Source: an uncultured Acetobacteraceae bacterium (GTDB lineage Bacteria; Pseudomonadota; Alphaproteobacteria; Acetobacterales; Acetobacteraceae). From it: a stretch of DNA of 19,188 nucleotides. This document shows positions 6,816 to 14,161 of the stretch, one piece after another. Under the pieces are notes generated by a model. The model was given only the letters and a program-made list of their open reading frames with translations, had not been told where the DNA came from and did no database searches. The stretch is from NCBI GenBank assembly GCA_943912335.1, contig CALTUD010000044.1, forward strand, positions 1-19,188, in the 5' to 3' direction. The position numbers and the translations under genes are program-made. Within the stretch, counting starts at the first letter, position 1, and every line of letters begins with the position of its first letter.

Positions 6816-7271
6816 CTAAGGGCGGCCAGCGCGATGATAGGGATGACCGGTGCTGATCGCGCGGGCGCGGTAGAGCTGTTCCGCCAGCAGGCCGCGTACC
6901 AGCATATGCGGCCAGGTCATCGCCCCCAGAGACAGGCTGGCATCGGCGCGCGCCATCACGCTGCCATCCAGCCCTTCCGCGCCGCCGATCATGAAACACA
7001 GCGGCCGCCCGCTGCCGAGCCAGGACTCCAGACGCGCCGAGAAGCGCAGGCTGTCCGGCTGCTCGCCGCCCTCGTCCATCGCCACCAGCAGCGCCCCGTT
7101 CGGCAGAGCCGCCAGCAGCGCCTCCGCCTCGCGACGCTTGATCTCGGCCGGCGCGCCGCGCCCTTCCGGCACCTCCACCAGATTGAGCTTCGGTTGCAGA
7201 CGCTGGCGGTAGCGCTCCAGCAGATCGCGCTCCGGGCCCGGCTTGATGCGGCCGACCGCGATCAGCCGCAC
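6816..7271 (-). CDS. rlmH: 23S rRNA (pseudouridine-1915-N3) methyltransferase RlmH
   Basis: A 151-residue SPOUT-fold enzyme that uses S-adenosylmethionine to methylate pseudouridine 1915 in helix 69 of 23S rRNA on assembled ribosomes. The knotted cofactor site is visible as CFMIGGAEGLDGSV (92-105). The C-terminal signature runs from MTWPHMLVRGLLAEQLYRA (118-136) to HPYHRAG (143-149). The length is close to the usual 155 or so. The GTG at 7269-7271 is chosen because the product VRLIAVGRIKPGPE begins exactly as the family does; it lies 4 bases after the rsfS stop, implying coupling. It is the last gene of the proA-nadD-rsfS-rlmH cluster. Confidence 0.95.
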   Translation of the reverse strand: MRLIAVGRIKPGPERDLLERYRQRLQPKLNLVEVPEGRGAPAEIKRREAEALLAALPNGALLVAMDEGGEQPDSLRFSARLESWLGSGRPLCFMIGGAEGLDGSVMARADASLSLGAMTWPHMLVRGLLAEQLYRARAISTGHPYHRAGRP

Positions 7272-7275
7272 GGAA

Positions 7276-7899
7276 TCAGGCGGGCTCCGCGCCGGGCTCG
7301 TCGGCGTCCGCCGGCTCGTCCAGTTCGCGGCCCCACATGCGCTCCAGCGCGTAGAGGGCGCGCGCTTCCGGCTTAAACAGATGCACGACGATGTCGCCCG
7401 CATCCATCAGCACCCAGTCCGACCCGCCGGCACCCTCGATGCGGATGCGCTTCAGGCCGGCTTCTTCCAGCTTGGTTTCCAGATGGGAGGCCATGGCGCT
7501 GATCTGGCGGTCGGCGAGGCCGGTGGCGATCACCATGCGGTCGGCGAACGAGGTGCGGCCGGTCAGGTCCAGCACCACGATGTCCTCGGCCTTGTCGTCT
7601 TCCAGGCTGGTGGTGACGATGCCCAGATATTCTTCCAGCTTGGACGGCTCGATCGGTGTGCGCGCGGCGCGGCGCCCGCCGCGCGGGCCTGCGGCCGCGG
7701 CCTTCTTCGCCGGGGTGGCCGGCGCGTCGGCGGCGGTCTTCTTGGCGGCGCTCTTTCTGGGGGCGGTCTTTTTGGCGGTGACGGTTTCCTCCGCGCCGGA
7801 CTCGGGCGCTGCGGTCACCGAAACGTCGTCCGTGCTGGGTGCCGTCTCGGCGGCTGGCTTCCTGGCGATGGTCCCGTACTCCCGATGCGGATCGAACAA
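7276..7899 (-). CDS. rsfS: Ribosomal silencing factor RsfS with basic N-terminal extension
   Basis: The C-terminal part (about 86-190) is the RsfS/Iojap domain, which binds ribosomal protein uL14 and blocks joining of the 30S and 50S subunits when nutrients run low. Recognisable stretches are DDKAEDIVVLDLTGRTSFAD (101-120), MVIATGLADRQISAMASHL (122-140) and SDWVLMDAGDIVVHLF (160-175). About 85 residues precede it, low in complexity, with 7 Lys and 5 Arg among many Ala/Pro in 41-80. That makes the protein about 207 residues against roughly 105-150 for ordinary members. The TTG at 7897-7899 is chosen because AGAGG stands 7 bases upstream and no ATG exists before the domain. An internal GTG near residue 28 would give a shorter form. 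Confidence 0.9.
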   Translation of the reverse strand: MFDPHREYGTIARKPAAETAPSTDDVSVTAAPESGAEETVTAKKTAPRKSAAKKTAADAPATPAKKAAAAGPRGGRRAARTPIEPSKLEEYLGIVTTSLEDDKAEDIVVLDLTGRTSFADRMVIATGLADRQISAMASHLETKLEEAGLKRIRIEGAGGSDWVLMDAGDIVVHLFKPEARALYALERMWGRELDEPADADEPGAEPA

Positions 7900-7946
7900 C
7901 GGAAAACCTCTTCGGCCCGCTGCGTCCTTCCTGATCTCTGGGCGCT

Positions 7947-8576
7947 TTATCGGCTTCCCGCGTCCGCAGGCCAAGTGTTGTGTGCGGCCTTCCGCAATGC
8001 GGTCGCGGAAATGTCGGTCTCGGGCGCCGGCAGGAAGCTCCAGGCCGGGGCATCCAGCGCCGCGAGCACGGTGGCTTCCCGCGCCGGACGCCGCGCGCGG
8101 GACAAGGCATGCGCGGCGTGCCCGGCCAGGGCGCGATGGTTGTAGGACGGCCGCGGCAGCACGGCGATCGGCATCAGGGCCGCGATCTCGCGCCAGCGCC
8201 GCCAGTTCGGCAGCCCGTCCAGCCCGTCCGCACCCATCAGCCACACGAAGCGCACGCGCGGAAACAGCCGCACCAGCGTGCGCAGCGTGTCGATGGTGTA
8301 GCGCGTATGGATCACGCGCTCGATGTCGGTCGCCACCACACGCCTGCCATCGGCGATCGCTTCCGCACTGCGGAGCCGTTGCGCGATCGGCGCCATGCCG
8401 GCGCGCGGCTTGAGCGGATTGCCGGGCGAGACCATCAGCCAGACCTGGTCAAGCTTGAGACGGTGCAGGGCCAGCTCGGCCACCTGACGATGGCCGGCAT
8501 GGGCGGGATTGAACGACCCGCCGAGCAGGCCGATGCGCAGCCGGCGCTTGTCGCCCCAACGCGGCACCGCCGTCAT
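7947..8576 (-). CDS. nadD: Nicotinate-nucleotide adenylyltransferase
   Basis: A 209-residue nucleotidyltransferase that joins nicotinate mononucleotide and ATP to give deamido-NAD, the penultimate step of NAD synthesis in the cytoplasm. The HxGH-type motif is GGSFNPAHAGH (19-29). SPGNPLKP (50-57) is the substrate loop, LMGADGLDGLPNWRRW (113-128) matches the conserved GADN/W region, and ISATALR (189-195) is the ISST-R-like motif near the end. The ATG at 8576 follows the proA stop by 18 bases, and the rsfS start comes 47 bases after its own stop, so the genes are almost certainly cotranscribed. Asp in place of the usual Asn at GAD(N) is a mild variation. Confidence 0.95.
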   Translation of the reverse strand: MTAVPRWGDKRRLRIGLLGGSFNPAHAGHRQVAELALHRLKLDQVWLMVSPGNPLKPRAGMAPIAQRLRSAEAIADGRRVVATDIERVIHTRYTIDTLRTLVRLFPRVRFVWLMGADGLDGLPNWRRWREIAALMPIAVLPRPSYNHRALAGHAAHALSRARRPAREATVLAALDAPAWSFLPAPETDISATALRKAAHNTWPADAGSR

Positions 8577-8594
8577 GAGCCCGGACCGTCCGGC

Positions 8595-9845
8595 TCAGGC
8601 CCGGGTCTGCCCGGTGCCGATCACCTCGTAGCGGAAGGTGGTGAGTTGCTCGAGTCCGACTGGGCCGCGCGCATGGACGCGGCCGGTGGCGATGCCGATC
8701 TCGGCGCCGAAGCCGAACTCGCCGCCGTCGCAGAACTGGGTGGAGGCGTTCCACATCACCACGGCGCTGTCCGTGCCGCGGAGGAAGCGTCGGGCGGCCT
8801 CCTCGTCCTCGGCGACGATGGCCTCGGTATGCGAACTGCCGTGACGGGCGATATGCGCCAGCGCCCCGTCCAGATCGTCCACCACGGCGATCGACAGCAC
8901 GGCGTCGAGCCATTCGGTATCGAAATCCTCCGGCGCCGCCGGATCGAGCGTCGGCACGGCCGCGCGAGCGCGGGCATCGGCGCGGAACCGGCAGCCGAGC
9001 GCCTGGAGGTCGGCGACGATGGAGGGCAGCAGCGAGGCGGCGACCGGCGCGTCGATCAGCAGGGTTTCGGTGGCGCCGCACACGCCAGTGCGTCGCATCT
9101 TGGCGTTGCAGACCAGTCTGCGCGCCATGGCGGGATCGGCAGAGCGATGCACGAAGGTGTGGCAGAGCCCCTCGGCATGGGCCAGCACCGGCACACGTGC
9201 TTCGGTCTGCACGCGCTCCACCAGGGAACGGCCGCCGCGCGGGATGATCAGATCGACCTTGCCGGATGCACCGAGCATCGCCGCCACGTGGGCGCGGTCC
9301 GCATCCGGCGGCACCTGCACCACGGCCGCCGGCAGCCCGGCCGCTTCGAGCCCCGCCACCATCGCCGCATGGATCTCGCGGGCGCTGTGGAGGCTGTCGG
9401 AGCCGCCACGCAGCAGCACCGCATTGCCGGATTTCAGGCACAGACCGGCGGCATCGGCGCCGACATTGGGACGGCTCTCGTAGATCATGCCGATCACCCC
9501 CACCGGGGTGGCGACGCGGCGCATGCGCAGACCGTTCGGGCGGGTCCATTCGGCCAAAGTGCGGCCGAGGGGGTCCGGCAGGGCGGCGATCTCTTCCAGC
9601 CCACGCGCCATCGCATCGACGCGCTCCGGGGTGAGTGTCAGACGGTCGATGAACGCGGAACTGGCGTTCGACGCAGCGACATCCTTTTCGTTCGCGGCCA
9701 GGATCGCTTCCTGCCGGGCCCGCAGCGCGGCGGCCGCCTGCTCGAGCGCCGCATCGCGCTGCGCGCGCGTGGTTCCGGCCAGGATGCGGGCGGCCGCACG
9801 GGCATCGGCGGCGGCGCGGTCGATCCAACTCGTGTCGGCGGTCAT
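8595..9845 (-). CDS. proA: Gamma-glutamyl phosphate reductase
   Basis: A 416-residue NADPH-dependent enzyme that reduces L-glutamyl 5-phosphate to glutamate 5-semialdehyde in proline synthesis. Diagnostic blocks are ATPVGVIGMIYESRPNV (112-128), SGNAVLLRGGSD (139-150), DLIIPRGG (198-205) and the active site NAKMRRTGVCGATET, with nucleophile Cys256. ASTQFCDGGEFGFGAEIGI and GPVGLEQLTT close the domain. The frame is open to 9881, but the ATG at 9845 has AGGA 9 bases upstream and gives the usual length; the ATGs at 9881 and 9878 have no such site. It is the first gene of the conserved cluster with nadD, rsfS and rlmH. proB is not in the window. Confidence 0.96.
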   Translation of the reverse strand: MTADTSWIDRAAADARAAARILAGTTRAQRDAALEQAAAALRARQEAILAANEKDVAASNASSAFIDRLTLTPERVDAMARGLEEIAALPDPLGRTLAEWTRPNGLRMRRVATPVGVIGMIYESRPNVGADAAGLCLKSGNAVLLRGGSDSLHSAREIHAAMVAGLEAAGLPAAVVQVPPDADRAHVAAMLGASGKVDLIIPRGGRSLVERVQTEARVPVLAHAEGLCHTFVHRSADPAMARRLVCNAKMRRTGVCGATETLLIDAPVAASLLPSIVADLQALGCRFRADARARAAVPTLDPAAPEDFDTEWLDAVLSIAVVDDLDGALAHIARHGSSHTEAIVAEDEEAARRFLRGTDSAVVMWNASTQFCDGGEFGFGAEIGIATGRVHARGPVGLEQLTTFRYEVIGTGQTRA

Positions 9846-9990
9846 CGGGAAGATCCTGTCAGGAAAGCGGCCGGACATCACGGCGGCGGAAGGGGCGAAA
9901 TCGACCAGCGTTCCGCCGCCCGAACGAAGCGTTCATCCTTCCGGTTGCGATTCGGGACGTCAACCGCCCGGGGGAGGAGACAGGAAGAGT

Positions 9991-10107
9991 CTTCTTTTTC
10001 TGAAGAAAAAGAAGCAAAAAGACTTTTGTCCGTTGAGGTCTGAAATACCGGCTCGTTCCGGCTCCAAGCATTCAAAAGTTCTTTGGTTCTTTCTTTCAAG
10101 AAAGAAC
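9991..10107. repeat. AT-rich nested palindromic element between ubiH-like gene and proA
   Basis: The 295-base spacer 9846-10140 holds an AT-rich element. A 10-bp hairpin at its left end (cttctttttc 9991-10000, gaaaaagaag 10005-10014, loop tgaa) and a second at its right end (gttctttctt 10086-10095, aagaaagaac 10098-10107, loop tc) are themselves related in inverted orientation. The flanking words also match: caaaaagacttttg (10015-10028) against the complement of 10071-10085. The whole is therefore a larger imperfect inverted repeat around a GC-richer core of about 45 bases. The codons it would encode (runs of F and K) do not look like a gene. It probably acts as a terminator for the upstream gene, and its composition suggests a dispersed genomic repeat. 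The proA promoter is expected left of it but is not resolved. Confidence 0.65.
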
Positions 10108-10140
10108 ATATCTTCTGTTCTCTTCCTACGCAGGACGTTT

Positions 10141-11412
10141 TCAACCCTCGGGCGCGCGCATCCGGCCGGCCAGCACACGGCGCAACGGCGACAGGTTGCC
10201 GACCCGGAGCGCCGCGTCGCGTAGCAGACGGGCCGGCAGCGCGTCGCCATTGGCATAGAGCCGCATGATCGCCTCGGCGCCGGCGAAGAAGAACCGGGTT
10301 TCCGCCCGGTGCGCCGCCTCGTAGCGACGGAGCCCGGCAGGATCGGCGATGTCGCGCCCGGCTTGCAGCGACTCGCGCAGCGCAGCGGCTAGAGCCTGCT
10401 GCCCCAGCAGGCCGAAATTGAGCCCATGCGCGGTGGTGGGATGCACACCGACGGCGGCGTCGCCGAGCAGGGCGAAGCGCGTGGACACGAACCGGCTGGC
10501 ATAGGCGCTCAGCACCGGCACGGCATGACGCTTGCCGGCCGGGCGCATCGTGCCGAGCCGTCCCCGGTAGCGCTCGGTGATCTCGCGGCCGAACGCCGCC
10601 TCGTCCATCGCCAGCAACGTTTCCGCATCCTCCGGCGGCACGGTCATCACCACCGAGGAGCGGCCGCCGTTCAGCGGCAGGGTGACCAGGGTGCGTCCGT
10701 ATTCGAACCAGGCGGTGGCGACGGCCTCGTTGGGCAGGTCGTGCGTCACCGGGCAGACCAGCATGTGCTGGCGATAATCATGCAGGCTGGCGGAGATATT
10801 CTGCTGTGTGCGCAGGGCGGAGCGTCTGGTGTCCGCCGCCACCAGCAGGCGGCATCGGAGCGTGCTGCCGTCGGAGATCCTGGCCGCGATCCGGGCCCCT
10901 TCCGCCCGGCCGGCGACGACAGAGCGGCCCGACAGGAGGGTGACGTCGGGATCGCCGGACACGGCGGCGAACAGCGTCCGTCGCAGCCAATGATTGGGGG
11001 CGAAGCGCCCGATCAGACCGTCCGCGCCCGGCTCGCCGAATTGCAGGGCATAGTCGGACGGGCCGTTCAGCACGCGCATGCTGCGCAGGGGGGCGATCGC
11101 GTCCGCCGGAATACGGTCCCAGGCTCCGGCGGCACGGAGGATCGACACCGAATGATCGGTCAGGGCGATCTCCCGCCCGTCATCCGACGGATCGGCGAGA
11201 ACGGCTTCCGGCTGCGGGTCCACCAGCGCGATGCGCAGTCCGGTGCCGCGCAGGGAAGCGGCGAAGGCCAGCCCCACCGGCCCGGCACCGGCCACCACGA
11301 TGTCGAAGCGGCTGCCCGCACCCCCTGCTCCGGCTGCCCCTGGCCCGGCTGCCCCTGGCCCGGCTGCCCCCACCCCGGCTGGTTTTGTCATCGCTCCGGC
11401 CACCCGATCCAT
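10141..11412 (-). CDS. FAD-dependent UbiH/UbiM/Coq6-family aromatic ring hydroxylase
   Basis: A flavoprotein monooxygenase of 423 residues (416 if the internal ATG at 11391 is used) that probably hydroxylates the ubiquinone ring. The FAD motif GAGPVG is at 42-47, the second FAD motif is ALLGDAAVGVHPTTAHGLNFGL (314-335), and VAADTRRSALR (191-201) stands where the family has GADGxxSxxR. The Gly-to-Thr change there is unusual. The GDAAVG-HP-TAHG-N wording resembles what I recall of the UbiM subgroup more than classical UbiH, but I cannot decide this without alignment. Residues 13-33 are an Ala/Gly/Pro repeat made by a 15-bp tandem duplication. Neither start has an ideal ribosome binding site. 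The spacer from the protease stop is 65 bases. Confidence 0.85.
   Translation of the reverse strand: MDRVAGAMTKPAGVGAAGPGAAGPGAAGAGGAGSRFDIVVAGAGPVGLAFAASLRGTGLRIALVDPQPEAVLADPSDDGREIALTDHSVSILRAAGAWDRIPADAIAPLRSMRVLNGPSDYALQFGEPGADGLIGRFAPNHWLRRTLFAAVSGDPDVTLLSGRSVVAGRAEGARIAARISDGSTLRCRLLVAADTRRSALRTQQNISASLHDYRQHMLVCPVTHDLPNEAVATAWFEYGRTLVTLPLNGGRSSVVMTVPPEDAETLLAMDEAAFGREITERYRGRLGTMRPAGKRHAVPVLSAYASRFVSTRFALLGDAAVGVHPTTAHGLNFGLLGQQALAAALRESLQAGRDIADPAGLRRYEAAHRAETRFFFAGAEAIMRLYANGDALPARLLRDAALRVGNLSPLRRVLAGRMRAPEG
11331..11375. repeat. 15-bp tandem repeat in the 5' end of the hydroxylase gene
   Basis: Two identical 15-base units (cggctgcccctggcc at 11331-11345 and 11346-11360) are followed by a degenerate third (11361-11375). 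On the coding strand they add GAAGP-type pentapeptides between the start codon and the FAD domain. Being in frame and outside the fold, the copy number could vary without loss of function. Confidence 0.8.
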
Positions 11413-11463
11413 TCCGCCGCAGCTTTAGGCGCAAATCGCAACGCGCGTCACCTGCGGGTGGCC

Positions 11464-11489
11464 GCGTCCCGCCATGCTCAGCGGGACGC
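11464..11489 (-). terminator. Hairpin at the protease gene stop codon
   Basis: A perfect 9-bp GC stem (gcgtcccgc 11464-11472 and gcgggacgc 11481-11489) with an 8-base loop spans the stop codon of the protease gene. It lacks a T tract on the transcript side. It may be a weak or factor-assisted terminator, or an mRNA 3' stabiliser between the protease and hydroxylase genes. Confidence 0.4.
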
Positions 11490-12692
11490 CGGGTTCGCCG
11501 GCGCGAAACCGACCACGCCGTGCGAATCGTCGAACACATAGGTGTAGCCGTTGAGGAATCGCACCCCGGTGTTCACGAACGTGCTTTTCCAGTCCGGCTT
11601 GCTGCCGTCATTGCCGACCAGGGTCACGGCGGCAGGCGCCATGCCGCCGGTGCTGCCGCTTTTGAACCGGTATCCGACCGGCTGCCCGGCCGCGTTCGCC
11701 AGCGTGATCGCGATCGGCGTTCCCGCGACCAGGGTGGAGTCGGTCGAGGGCTTCGCGGTCGGATCGGTTGATGTCGCCGGCACGCGCACGCCGCCGGAGG
11801 TTGCCGAGGGAACGGTCATCAGCATGGTGTTGATGCCGGTATCGAGCAGCATGTTGCCGGTCACGGCCGGCTTGTCGCCGAGCACGATGCTGGCCTGTTG
11901 CGGCAACCACTCGCCCGGCAGGTTCGGATTGGGCTTCAGCACCGTCAGCGTCGTGCTGTTCTGCGCCACGTCCGTCGCGTCCAGACCGATCTTCACGCCG
12001 AAGGCGGTGACGATGTAGCCGTTCACCGCCGACGGGGTTTCCAAATGCAGGAACGGGTTGAATCGCCGCGTTCCGGTCTGGCCGTCCGCCGATGCGCGGC
12101 CGAAGCCGATCCCGACCATGCCGATTCCGCTGGGCGCATGGTTGGGCGTGCAGTGCCGGGCCTTGGGGGTGCATTCCTCGTCGATCACCGCCAGCACCGG
12201 CACAGGCGCCGAGGTCACGGAGCGTGTCGTGCCGTTCGAGGATGCCGCACCGGAGACGGTGATCGGCCGGTTCACGGAGATTCCGTACATGATCCGGCCG
12301 GACGAGGAGTAGCCGATCGACTGCAGCTTGCCGAGATCGAGCCGGGCGGTGTCGATCGGCCCGGGAGCGGAGCTGTTGCTGCCCGGCGGCAGCGCGGCGT
12401 TGATCGCCCTGACGATGTCCGGCTGCGATTTCCAGTCCGGGAACAGGTCGTAGAGCGACACCACCACGCCGGTCGATCCGGTATCCATCACCGCCCGGGT
12501 GCCGTGTCCGCCGATGCTCAGGGCGAGCTTGGGGGCGACCTGCCTGTCGGTCGTGAAGGTATCGTCGACGAAGCGCAGATAGCGGGGGCTGGCGGCGATG
12601 TCCGCCGCACGCGCCGGCGAGGCGATCGGCGCCAAGCCCAGAACCAGGGCCGGCACGGCGAAGCGGACGAGATGACGAGAAGCTCGAAACAC
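11478..12692 (-). CDS. Predicted secreted pepsin-like (bilobal) aspartic protease-type protein
   Basis: A 404-residue exported protein of no named family that I can assign. Residues 1-29 are a signal peptide (ending SPARA/AD). Two aspartic-protease signatures are present: AVMDTGSTGVVVS (67-79, Asp70) and NMLLDTGINTMLMTV (280-294, Asp284). They are about 214 residues apart, as expected for two pepsin lobes on one chain. The segment GYSSSGRIMYG (127-137) could be the flap, and the end GVVGFAPAN (392-400) resembles the last strand of pepsins. Cys174 and Cys181 could form a disulfide. The GTG at 12690-12692 is chosen because AAGGA lies 7 bases upstream and a signal peptide follows. It lies 68 bases behind the kinase gene with a direct-repeat box and a hairpin between. 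Non-proteolytic retention of the fold is possible. Confidence 0.75.
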   Translation of the reverse strand: MFRASRHLVRFAVPALVLGLAPIASPARAADIAASPRYLRFVDDTFTTDRQVAPKLALSIGGHGTRAVMDTGSTGVVVSLYDLFPDWKSQPDIVRAINAALPPGSNSSAPGPIDTARLDLGKLQSIGYSSSGRIMYGISVNRPITVSGAASSNGTTRSVTSAPVPVLAVIDEECTPKARHCTPNHAPSGIGMVGIGFGRASADGQTGTRRFNPFLHLETPSAVNGYIVTAFGVKIGLDATDVAQNSTTLTVLKPNPNLPGEWLPQQASIVLGDKPAVTGNMLLDTGINTMLMTVPSATSGGVRVPATSTDPTAKPSTDSTLVAGTPIAITLANAAGQPVGYRFKSGSTGGMAPAAVTLVGNDGSKPDWKSTFVNTGVRFLNGYTYVFDDSHGVVGFAPANPASR

Positions 12693-12704
12693 GGCGATGT
12701 CCTT

Positions 12705-12730
12705 TCCTGCCGACGGAACCGTCGGCAGGA
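12705..12730 (-). promoter_or_regulatory. Perfect hairpin abutting the protease ribosome binding site
   Basis: 12-bp perfect arms (12705-12716 and 12719-12730) surround two bases. On the transcript strand the 3' arm ends in GGCAGGA and is followed directly by AAGGA, the protease ribosome binding site. Its end would therefore crowd or cover the site. It could attenuate transcription from the kinase gene or control protease translation. There is no T tract, so it is not a plain terminator. Confidence 0.5.
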
Positions 12731-12747
12731 GAAGATGGCCGGCCAAT

Positions 12748-12765
12748 GCTTACGATATCCTTACA
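12748..12765 (-). promoter_or_regulatory. Direct-repeat box A, putative response-regulator operator
   Basis: On the minus strand the box reads TGTAAGGATATCGTAAGC. It has two GTAAG half-sites 11 bp apart, the spacing used by OmpR/PhoB-type regulators binding as tandem dimers. It overlaps the kinase stop codon and lies 55 bases before the protease start. Box B (15746-15763) shares 14 of 18 bases in the same orientation. A CATCTT word 10 bases after the box is a possible -10 element, so the box would cover the -35 region as in activated promoters. Confidence 0.55.
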
Positions 12766-14161
12766 GGGACGCCGTTTTCGGGACCATCGCCGCCGGCAGC
12801 CGGACACGGAAACAACATCCCTCGCCTTCTGCGGATTCGAGTTCGATCCGCCCCCCGTGCGACAGCACGATGCGCTGCACGATCGCCAGCCCCAGACCCG
12901 CGCCGCTGCGATCGCGCCGGTCCTTGCGCCAGAATCGCTCGAACACCTTCTGCTGCCATGGCTCGGGAATGCCTGGCCCGTCATCCCGCACGACGACCGT
13001 GCCGTCGGGCTCGACGGAAACGTCGATCGTCGTGCCGGGACCGGTGTGGTTGATCGCGTTCTCCACCAGATTGCGCACGACCTGGAACAATTCCTGTTCG
13101 CGCATGCGTACGCGTCGCGGCGCCGTAGCGACGTCCTGCAGGCCGAGATCGCGACGCCCCGCGATCGCCATCGGCGCCAGGGCTTCGAGAACGGCGTTGC
13201 ATACCGCGACCGGATCGGCGCTGGCGGCGTCGTCCACCACGATCTGTTCCAGCGAGGCGATTTCCAGAAGCTGCGCGACGATTCGGGTCATCACCGAGAC
13301 ATCGTCGAGCAGAACGCCGCGCGCGGCATCCGCCGGCAGCATCTCCATGCGCGCGCGCAGCACGGCGAGCGGCGTCCGCAGCTCGTGGGCGGCATCCGCG
13401 GCGAAGGCGCGCTGGAGTTGGTAGGCCGCTTCCACCCGGTCCAGCGCATCGTTGTAGGCGTCGGCGAGCGGCATCACCTCCTGCGGCAGCGCGTCGGTTT
13501 GCAGGCGGCGATCGATGCCGTCGTCGCCGCCGGCTTTCGCGGAGCGTCGCACCAGCTCGGCCATGTGCGACAGCGGCGCCAGCACCCGGCGCATGATCAC
13601 GAGGTCGATCGCCAGCAGCGCCACCAGCACGAGCAGCGTGACCGCGCCGGAATACCACAGGAAATTGCGCAGGATGTTGTCGAACACCACGCCCGGCGCG
13701 GACAGGTTCCAGCCGAGCGCCAGCCAGTAGAGATGGTTGTCGAGGCGGAACGGGCGGATGATGGTGGACAGCACGGGTTCCTGCCGCGCCAGCGTCAGGA
13801 AGCGCACATGCGCGATCCGGTTGAGATGCACCAGACGCGACGCGGCCGGATCCGCGCTGCGCAGCAGGATGCCGCCGTCGCCGTTCAGCACCGCGAAGAC
13901 GAACACCCCGCTGGCCCGCTGCGACAGCGGCGTTTGCGCGTAGTCGATGGCGAGACGGCCGTCCGGTGCGGCGGAGATGCCGGCGATGATCTCCGCCGAT
14001 TGTTGCAGCAGGATATGCCGGGTGATGGTGCGCGTCCGGTATTGCAGCAGGGCGTTGGCAGCACCGATGGTGAGCAGCGCGCAGGCGACGATGCCCACCG
14101 CATGCAGGGACAGGATGCGCGCCAGAAGCGAGCGGCTGCGCGACCGCCGGCGCGCGATCAT
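12761..14161 (-). CDS. Two-component sensor histidine kinase
   Basis: A 466-residue inner-membrane kinase. The first membrane helix is about 14-37 after a very basic start (RRRSRSR). The periplasmic sensor runs about 38-168 and the second helix about 170-190, followed by a HAMP linker to about 245. The dimerisation H-box is FAADAAHELRTPLAVL (253-268), with phospho-acceptor His259. The ATPase domain has the N-box RNLVENAINH (363-372), the G1 box DDGPGIP (393-399), ERFWRKD (408-414) and the G2 box SGAGLGLAIVQ (419-429). The layout matches QseC/PmrB-type kinases, but the signal is not readable; the sensor region shows no metal-binding motif. The ATG overlaps the regulator stop by 4 bases (ATGA), so the two are translated together. 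Confidence 0.95.
   Translation of the reverse strand: MIARRRSRSRSLLARILSLHAVGIVACALLTIGAANALLQYRTRTITRHILLQQSAEIIAGISAAPDGRLAIDYAQTPLSQRASGVFVFAVLNGDGGILLRSADPAASRLVHLNRIAHVRFLTLARQEPVLSTIIRPFRLDNHLYWLALGWNLSAPGVVFDNILRNFLWYSGAVTLLVLVALLAIDLVIMRRVLAPLSHMAELVRRSAKAGGDDGIDRRLQTDALPQEVMPLADAYNDALDRVEAAYQLQRAFAADAAHELRTPLAVLRARMEMLPADAARGVLLDDVSVMTRIVAQLLEIASLEQIVVDDAASADPVAVCNAVLEALAPMAIAGRRDLGLQDVATAPRRVRMREQELFQVVRNLVENAINHTGPGTTIDVSVEPDGTVVVRDDGPGIPEPWQQKVFERFWRKDRRDRSGAGLGLAIVQRIVLSHGGRIELESAEGEGCCFRVRLPAAMVPKTASL

Noticed and set aside
8449..9828. 459-codon minus-strand frame overlapping proA and nadD
   Set aside because: It is a frame-shifted shadow rich in Arg, Pro and Gly; proA in the other frame has every conserved block.
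9859..10256. Open frames with Phe/Lys runs (such as SSEKEDSS or FFFRKRR) over the AT-rich spacer
   Set aside because: They are translations of the palindromic element, with no start context and no domain.
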